From contig JAFEFS010000053.1 of the NCBI GenBank assembly GCA_018240465.1, positions 1-37,475 of the forward strand: a stretch of 37,475 bases of DNA, written 5' to 3'. Below the pieces are notes generated by a model. That model did not search any database and was not told the origin of the DNA. It worked only from the letters and a program-made list of their open reading frames with translations. The stretch's first letter is position 1. Every line of letters starts with the position of its first letter. Both the position numbers and the translations under genes were made by a program. The DNA is from Pseudomonadota bacterium (GTDB lineage: Bacteria > Pseudomonadota > Gammaproteobacteria > Xanthomonadales > Rhodanobacteraceae). Below are positions 33,000 to 37,475 of this stretch, one piece after another.

Positions 33000-34107
33000 G
33001 CCGTGCCCCTGCCTCGATACGGCGCTGAAATTCCGCACTGCGCCGCGTGCGATCGAGCACCTGCCCTTTCAACTGGCCACAGGCAGCGTCAATGTCGTCG
33101 CCGCGCGTGCGACGCACCATGGTCAGCACGTCGGAATCGAGCAGGATCTTCTGGAAGGCTCGGATCGTCGCCTCGTCGGACCGCTCGAAGCGCGTACCGG
33201 CAAACGTATTGAACGGAATCAGGTTGACCTTACTCGGCACACGTCGCATCAGCTTGACCAGCTGGCGCGCGTGCTCGGGTTTGTCGTTGACGTCCTTGAG
33301 CATCGTGTATTCGAACGTGATCGAGGTACGCGGCTTGCGCGCCGCATAGCGCTGACAGGCCGCGAGCAGTTCGGCGATCGGATATTTCTTGTTGAGCGGC
33401 ACCAGTTCAGTGCGCAGCTCGTCGTTTGGCGCGTGCAGCGACACCGCGAGCGACACGTCGGCGACTTCACCGAGCCTGTCGATCATCGGCACGAGCCCCG
33501 CGGTCGACAGGGTGACGCGCTTGTTGGCGAGCCCCAGACCGAGGTCGTCGCGCATGATGCTCATCGCGCGCACGACGTTGTCGAAATTGAGCAGCGGCTC
33601 GCCCATGCCCATCATGACGACGTTGGTCAGCTTGCGCTGCTGGTGCGGCACGTTGCCGAGATGTTTGGCTGCGGTCCATGCCTGGCCGATGATTTCGCTG
33701 GTGGCGAGGTTGCGGTTGAAGCCCTGGGTCGCGGTCGAACAGAACTGGCAGTTCAAGCCGCAGCCGACCTGCGAGGACACGCACAGCGTGCCGCGCGTCG
33801 CTTCGGGAATGAACACCGCTTCGATGGCATTCCCTCCGTCCATGCCGAGCAGCCACTTGTACGTGGCATCGGCAGCCTGCTTCTCGAACAGCACCTTCGG
33901 CGGCGCGATTTCGCACGCCGCCTCGAGCTTGTCGCGCAGCGCCTTGCCGACGTCGCTCATCTGCGCGAAGTCGGTGACGTGGCGGTGGTAGATCCACTTC
34001 ATCACCTGTTCGGCGCGATACGGCTTCTCGCCGAGCTGCGCGAACAAGTCACGCAACCCCTGGCGGTCGTAGTCGAACAGGTTGAATTTTGTGGAAGTCT
34101 CGTTCAC
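32989..34107 (-). CDS. rlmN: Dual-specificity rRNA/tRNA methyltransferase RlmN
   Basis: A 372-residue radical SAM enzyme that methylates C2 of A2503 in 23S rRNA and A37 in some tRNAs. The iron-sulfur motif CGLNCQFC (CxxxCxxC) lies in [40 protein letters not shown] and [20 protein letters not shown] are SAM-domain segments. The catalytic Cys pair is Cys in GTLCVSSQ and Cys in DIDAACGQL near the C-terminus. The N-terminal accessory domain begins [20 protein letters not shown]. Translation starts at GTG 34107. It follows ndk by 70 bases and overlaps pilF. Confidence 0.96.
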   Translation of the reverse strand: MNETSTKFNLFDYDRQGLRDLFAQLGEKPYRAEQVMKWIYHRHVTDFAQMSDVGKALRDKLEAACEIAPPKVLFEKQAADATYKWLLGMDGGNAIEAVFIPEATRGTLCVSSQVGCGLNCQFCSTATQGFNRNLATSEIIGQAWTAAKHLGNVPHQQRKLTNVVMMGMGEPLLNFDNVVRAMSIMRDDLGLGLANKRVTLSTAGLVPMIDRLGEVADVSLAVSLHAPNDELRTELVPLNKKYPIAELLAACQRYAARKPRTSITFEYTMLKDVNDKPEHARQLVKLMRRVPSKVNLIPFNTFAGTRFERSDEATIRAFQKILLDSDVLTMVRRTRGDDIDAACGQLKGQVLDRTRRSAEFQRRIEAGARHAA

Positions 34108-34177
34108 GGCAGAGGTTGTTGAGAAGTGCGGCCAAGGGCGGGTGCTGTTCGCCTCTCGCGTTCAAGGACGAACGCAG

Positions 34178-34603
34178 TTATCTCGTTGCGATCTCCGTGC
34201 CGGCAAAGAAATACGCGATTTCCTGTGCCGCCGTTTCCGGCGCGTCGGAACCGTGCACCGCGTTCGCATCAATCGACTGGGCGAAGTCGGCGCGGATCGT
34301 GCCCGGCGCGGCTTTCTTCGGATCGGTAGCGCCCATGAGGTCGCGGTTCTTGAGGATCGCGCCTTCGCCTTCGAGCGCCTGGATCATCACCGGGCCCGAG
34401 ATCATGAACTCGACCAGCGCCTTGAAGAAGGGGCGCTCCTTGTGCACCGCGTAGAAGCCTTCGGCTTCGGCGCGCGAGAGCTGCTTGTACTTGGCGGCGA
34501 CGATCGTGAGACCAGCCTTTTCGAAGCGGGAATAGATTTCGCCGATCACGTTCTTGGCGACCGCGTCGGGCTTGATGATGGAAAGGGTGCGCTCCAGCGC
34601 CAT
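34178..34603 (-). CDS. ndk: Nucleoside diphosphate kinase
   Basis: A 141-residue enzyme that transfers the gamma-phosphate of NTPs to NDPs through phospho-His117 ([14 protein letters not shown]). The opening [20 protein letters not shown] and the motif [14 protein letters not shown] are diagnostic, and length is normal. The ATG at 34603 has CGGAG nine bases upstream. The longer open frame to 34657 adds a Thr-rich leader not seen in the family. It heads the conserved minus-strand block. Confidence 0.97.
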   Translation of the reverse strand: MALERTLSIIKPDAVAKNVIGEIYSRFEKAGLTIVAAKYKQLSRAEAEGFYAVHKERPFFKALVEFMISGPVMIQALEGEGAILKNRDLMGATDPKKAAPGTIRADFAQSIDANAVHGSDAPETAAQEIAYFFAGTEIATR

Positions 34604-34718
34604 TGCTATTGACTCCGATGTTGTAGTTTGGTGTCCAGTAGTGCGGCAAGCGGTCACTGCCCGCCGTCCGACCGAGGCACAGGCAAGCCCGTAACCGCGG
34701 AAAAAAGACCTTCAGATT

Positions 34719-34724
34719 CTATAG
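34719..34724 (-). promoter_or_regulatory. Putative -10 element for ndk
   Basis: TATAGA, within TATAGAAT on the minus strand, lies about 115 bases upstream of the ndk ATG in the only AT-rich patch of the region. A matching -35 is not clear. Confidence 0.35.
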
Positions 34725-34816
34725 CATTGCGAACGGAATTTTAAGTACCTTGACGGCATCTTGTCGGCTTTTCCGGTGGCCCATCGCTTCGCCCTTGCGG
34801 CCGCCGAGTCGCGGAT

Positions 34817-34845
34817 TTGACCCCGGCCAGGCGAGCGCCTAGAAT
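34817..34845 (+). promoter_or_regulatory. Sigma70-type promoter of the TetR regulator
   Basis: TTGACC (34817-34822), a 17-base spacer and TAGAAT (34840-34845): five of six matches in each box at ideal spacing. It is the best promoter seen in the window. The -10 abuts the palindromic operator. Confidence 0.75.
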
Positions 34846-34861
34846 TCAAACGAACGTTTGA
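34846..34861 (+). promoter_or_regulatory. Palindromic operator, PsrA/TetR type
   Basis: TCAAACGAACGTTTGA: 7-base arms around a 2-base centre, which also reads CAAAC-N4-GTTTG. This is close to the GAAAC-N4-GTTTC site known for Pseudomonas PsrA. It starts one base after the -10 box and covers the expected transcription start, 62 bases before the TetR ATG. It is an ideal place for autorepression. Confidence 0.8.
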
Positions 34862-34923
34862 CGATCGGCGCAGGCGACCCTGCCCGCGCATGGGCAAAAC
34901 AGGCTTACGCGAGGCTGCGAGCG

Positions 34924-35541
34924 ATGAATCCGGAACTCTTCTCCACCAAGCAACGCATCCTCGACGCCGCCGAGGCCTTGTTCGCCAGCCACGGCTTCGC
35001 CGCCGCTTCGTTGCGCCAGGTCACCTCGAACGCGCAGGTCAATCTCGCCGCGGTCAACTATCACTTCGGCTCGAAGGAAAATCTGATCAACGAGGTCCTG
35101 CGCCTGCGCCTGGACAAGCTCAACGCCGACCGCACGCAGGCGCTGCAAGCGGCGCTGGCGAAGTCGCCCGCACAACTCGAAGACGTGCTCGGCGCCTGGA
35201 TCCGCCCGGCGCTCGCCGCATCGGCCAGTGAACGAGGCAGCACCGCCTTCGTGCGTATTCTCGCGCGCACCTACGCGGAACAGAACGAGCGCCTGCGCGC
35301 CTTCCTGCACGACAACTACGGCCACGTGCTGCGCGATTTCGCCGCCGCACTCGGTACCCTCTTGCCGCACATGGACAAGCAGGAACTGTACTGGCGCATG
35401 GACATCATCACCGGCGCACTGACCTTCGCCATGGCCGATTTCGGCACGATCAAGCGCCGCGGCGCGAGCGCCGAACAGCATCTGGCCCTGACCGCGGACC
35501 ATCTGATCCGCTTCGCTGCGGCCGGCTTGCGCGCGGAATGA
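34924..35541 (+). CDS. PsrA-like TetR family transcriptional regulator
   Basis: A 205-residue regulator. The N-terminal helix-turn-helix is typical of TetR (TKQRILDAAEALFASHGFAA, SLRQVTSNAQVNLAAVNYHF, GSKENLINEVL). The C-terminal half, with LRAFLHDNYGHVLRDFAAAL, LLPHMDKQELYWRMDIITGA and LTFAMADF, resembles the ligand domain of PsrA. PsrA is a repressor that responds to long-chain fatty acids or acyl-CoA and controls beta-oxidation. ATG 34924 has GAGG upstream and fits the family start; a TTG at 34858 would lie within the operator. The next gene, 126 bases downstream, is a beta-oxidation enzyme, which supports the assignment. Confidence 0.88.
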   Translation: MNPELFSTKQRILDAAEALFASHGFAAASLRQVTSNAQVNLAAVNYHFGSKENLINEVLRLRLDKLNADRTQALQAALAKSPAQLEDVLGAWIRPALAASASERGSTAFVRILARTYAEQNERLRAFLHDNYGHVLRDFAAALGTLLPHMDKQELYWRMDIITGALTFAMADFGTIKRRGASAEQHLALTADHLIRFAAAGLRAE

Positions 35542-35618
35542 ACACGGTTTGCGGCACGATCTTTTGCAGGTGGAGCGCAAGCACGAAAAATTTTCCCCAG
35601 CTTGACCCGGTTGCACCC

Positions 35619-35634
35619 GCATCGAACCGTTTCA
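35619..35634 (+). promoter_or_regulatory. Weak candidate operator before the beta-oxidation gene
   Basis: GCATCGAACCGTTTCA keeps one good half (CCGTTTCA) of the palindrome at 34846-34861, with nine of 16 positions equal. It lies 33 bases before the ATG at 35668. It may be a second regulator site, but the left half is poor. Confidence 0.25.
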
Positions 35635-35667
35635 AAGATTCTCACCTCCCCACTCCACGAGGCACGC

Positions 35668-37475
35668 ATGAGTTCCCCCTCCCTCCGCATCCGCAAAGTA
35701 GCCGTGCTCGGCGCCGGCGTCATGGGCGCGCAGATCGCCGCGCACCTGGTCAATGCGAACGTCGATACGGTGCTGTTCGACCTCGCTGCCAAAGACGGCG
35801 ACCCCAACGGCATCGTGCTCAAGGCCATCGACAATCTGAAGAAACTCTCGCCCTCGCCGCTCGCCGACAAGTCGCGCGCTGGCGCGATCGTGCCGGCGAA
35901 CTACGATGAGAACCTGGAGCTGCTGCGCGGCTGTGACCTGATCATCGAGGCGATCGCCGAGAAGCTCGACTGGAAGCGCGACCTCTACGCCAAAATTGCC
36001 CCATTCGTGGCCGAAAATACCGTGCTGGCAAGCAACACTTCCGGCTTGAGTATCAACAGCTTGGCGAATGTTCTTAGCGAGCATTTGCATGAGCGATTTT
36101 GCGGGGTGCACTTCTTCAACCCGCCGCGCTACATGCATCTGGCCGAGCTGATTCCCTGCGCCAAGACGGCACCGGAAGTACTGATCGGGCTCGAAACCTT
36201 CCTGACCACCACGCTCGGCAAGGGCGTGGTCTACGCCCGCGACACGCCGAACTTCATCGGCAATCGCATCGGCGTATTCTCGATCCTGTCGACGATCCAC
36301 CACACCGACCAGTTCAAGCTCGGCTATGACGTCGTCGATGCGCTGACCGGCCCGGCGATCGGACATCCGAAGAGCGCGACCTACCGCACCGCCGACGTGG
36401 TCGGCCTCGATACGTTGGGCCACGTCATCGGCACTATGGATGGCACGCTGCCGAACGATCCGTGGCGCGACTACTTCAAGACACCGCCCGTGCTCGCTGC
36501 GCTTGTCGCCAAGGGTGCGCTCGGACAGAAAACCGGCGCGGGTTTCTTCCGCAAGGCGGGCAAGGACATTCTGGTGCTGGATCCGGCCAAGGCCGACTAC
36601 GTGGCGCAGACCGGCAAGGTCAGCGACGAGGTTGCCACCATCCTGAAACTGAAAAATCCGGCCGAAAAGTTCGCCAAGCTGCGCGCGTCCAGCGATCCGC
36701 AGGCGCAGTTCCTCTGGGCCGTGCATCGCGATCTGTTCCACTACTCCGCGTATCACCTCGCCGAGATCGCCGACAGCGCACGCGACATCGACTTCGCGAT
36801 GCGTTGGGGCTACGGCTGGCAGCTCGGGCCGTTCGAGACCTGGCAGGCCGCCGGATGGGCACAGGTCGCACAGTGGATCGTTGATGACATCGCCGCGGGC
36901 AAGACCATGAGCCGCGCGCCGTTGCCGGCATGGACGCTCGACCCCGAGCGCAGCGGCGTGCACAACGCCGACGGCAGTTCCTACAGCGCGGCGCAGGACA
37001 AGTATCTGCCGCGCTCGACCGAGCCGGTCTATGCGCGCCAGTGGTTTCCGCAGACGACGATCGGCGCCAGGGTCGACCGCGGCACGACCGTATTCGAGAC
37101 CGACGACGCGCGCCTGTGGACGATCGGCAACGACGACATCGCCGTTCTCTCGTTCAAGACCAAAATGCACACGCTCGGCGCCGGCGTGATCGACGCGGTC
37201 AATCGCGCGATCGACGAGACCGAAAAGACCTTCAAGGGCCTCGTCATCTGGCAGGACTCGGAACCGTTCAGCGCAGGCGCCGATCTCGCCGGCGCGGGTG
37301 CCCTGCTGCAATCGGGAAAAATCGACGAATTCGAAGCGTTCGTGAACCGTTTCCAGCAGACCAGCATGCGCATCAAACATGCGCTTGTGCCCGTGGTTGC
37401 GGCGGTGCGCGGCCTGGCGCTCGGCGGCGGCTGCGAGTTCCAGATGCACAGCGCGCGCACCGTTGCCGCACTGGA
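35668..37475 (+). CDS. 3-hydroxyacyl-CoA dehydrogenase / enoyl-CoA hydratase fusion (FadN-like), 3' end missing
   Basis: The frame runs off the window after 602 codons. The start has GAGG seven bases upstream. Residues ~8-300 are the 3-hydroxyacyl-CoA dehydrogenase: VAVLGAGVMGAQIAAHLVNA is the NAD loop, LASNTSGLSINSLA follows, and GVHFFNPPRYMHLAELIP holds the catalytic His and Glu. A second dehydrogenase-type domain follows (~340-430). From about residue 480 an enoyl-CoA hydratase domain begins: AVLSFKTKMHTLGAGVIDAV, WQDSEPFSAGADL and VAAVRGLALGGGCEFQMHSA. The order dehydrogenase then hydratase is that of Bacillus FadN, not of E. coli FadB. It catalyses two steps of fatty-acid beta-oxidation, and thiolase and acyl-CoA dehydrogenase genes probably follow outside the window. 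Confidence 0.93.
   Translation, partial: MSSPSLRIRKVAVLGAGVMGAQIAAHLVNANVDTVLFDLAAKDGDPNGIVLKAIDNLKKLSPSPLADKSRAGAIVPANYDENLELLRGCDLIIEAIAEKLDWKRDLYAKIAPFVAENTVLASNTSGLSINSLANVLSEHLHERFCGVHFFNPPRYMHLAELIPCAKTAPEVLIGLETFLTTTLGKGVVYARDTPNFIGNRIGVFSILSTIHHTDQFKLGYDVVDALTGPAIGHPKSATYRTADVVGLDTLGHVIGTMDGTLPNDPWRDYFKTPPVLAALVAKGALGQKTGAGFFRKAGKDILVLDPAKADYVAQTGKVSDEVATILKLKNPAEKFAKLRASSDPQAQFLWAVHRDLFHYSAYHLAEIADSARDIDFAMRWGYGWQLGPFETWQAAGWAQVAQWIVDDIAAGKTMSRAPLPAWTLDPERSGVHNADGSSYSAAQDKYLPRSTEPVYARQWFPQTTIGARVDRGTTVFETDDARLWTIGNDDIAVLSFKTKMHTLGAGVIDAVNRAIDETEKTFKGLVIWQDSEPFSAGADLAGAGALLQSGKIDEFEAFVNRFQQTSMRIKHALVPVVAAVRGLALGGGCEFQMHSARTVAAL

Larger units (their letters stand above)
34604..34923. 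other. Divergent regulatory region between ndk and the TetR gene
   Basis: This 320-base region has no gene. It holds the ndk ribosome-binding site, a likely ndk -10 (TATAGA on the minus strand, 34719-34724, in an AT-rich patch), and the strong TetR promoter with its operator (34817-34861). The stretch 34740-34810 shows nothing recognisable. Confidence 0.6.

Overview
The window is GC-rich, densely packed chromosomal DNA of a gammaproteobacterium, most likely of the order Xanthomonadales (Rhodanobacteraceae/Xanthomonadaceae type). This placement is an inference. It rests on the gene order ndk-rlmN-pilF-rodZ-yfgM-bamB-der, the rhodanese-MoeB fusion, a PsrA-like TetR gene next to a fatty-acid oxidation gene, and intergenic repeats of the CCCTCACCC...CCTCTCCC type. 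No tRNA or rRNA gene, CRISPR array, transposase, integrase or phage gene was seen.

Positions 1-4334 (+) are a co-directional run: the end of an M61 peptidase, an exported transglutaminase-like protein, a YkuD-type L,D-transpeptidase-like lipoprotein, and a dicarboxylate/amino-acid symporter relative that has lost the family's key ion and substrate motifs. Positions 4579-8895 (+) are the most accessory-looking part: a membrane-anchored TIR-TPR protein, a 46-residue acidic protein, and a protein with an N-terminal SLOG-like nucleotide-binding domain and a C-terminal four-helix SLATT-like membrane module. Together they look like a nucleotide- or NAD-centred conflict or signalling cassette and are the best candidate for an undescribed system.

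Positions 8932-18261 mix an unknown HExxE protein, tadA, a threonine aldolase-like gene, a zinc-less alcohol dehydrogenase/quinone reductase, a TSUP anion exporter, the guaB-guaA purine operon and a sulfatase-fold membrane phosphotransferase. Positions 18391-22349 (-) are a four-part TRAP transporter locus in the order tatT, dctP, dctQ, dctM. Palindromic repeats lie in or beside three of its gaps. folD, a DUF1244 gene and a GNAT gene follow.

Positions 24294-27386 (-) are a molybdenum-cofactor cluster (mobA-moeA-moeB). Positions 27471-34603 (-) are the conserved ndk-rlmN-pilF-rodZ-yfgM-bamB-der block, which serves translation, type IV pili, cell shape, outer-membrane assembly and ribosome biogenesis. 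ispG and hisS, which often lie between rodZ and yfgM in other gammaproteobacteria, are absent from it. The window closes on the + strand with a PsrA-like TetR regulator, whose promoter is directly overlapped by a clear palindromic operator, and the start of a beta-oxidation fusion enzyme that it probably controls.
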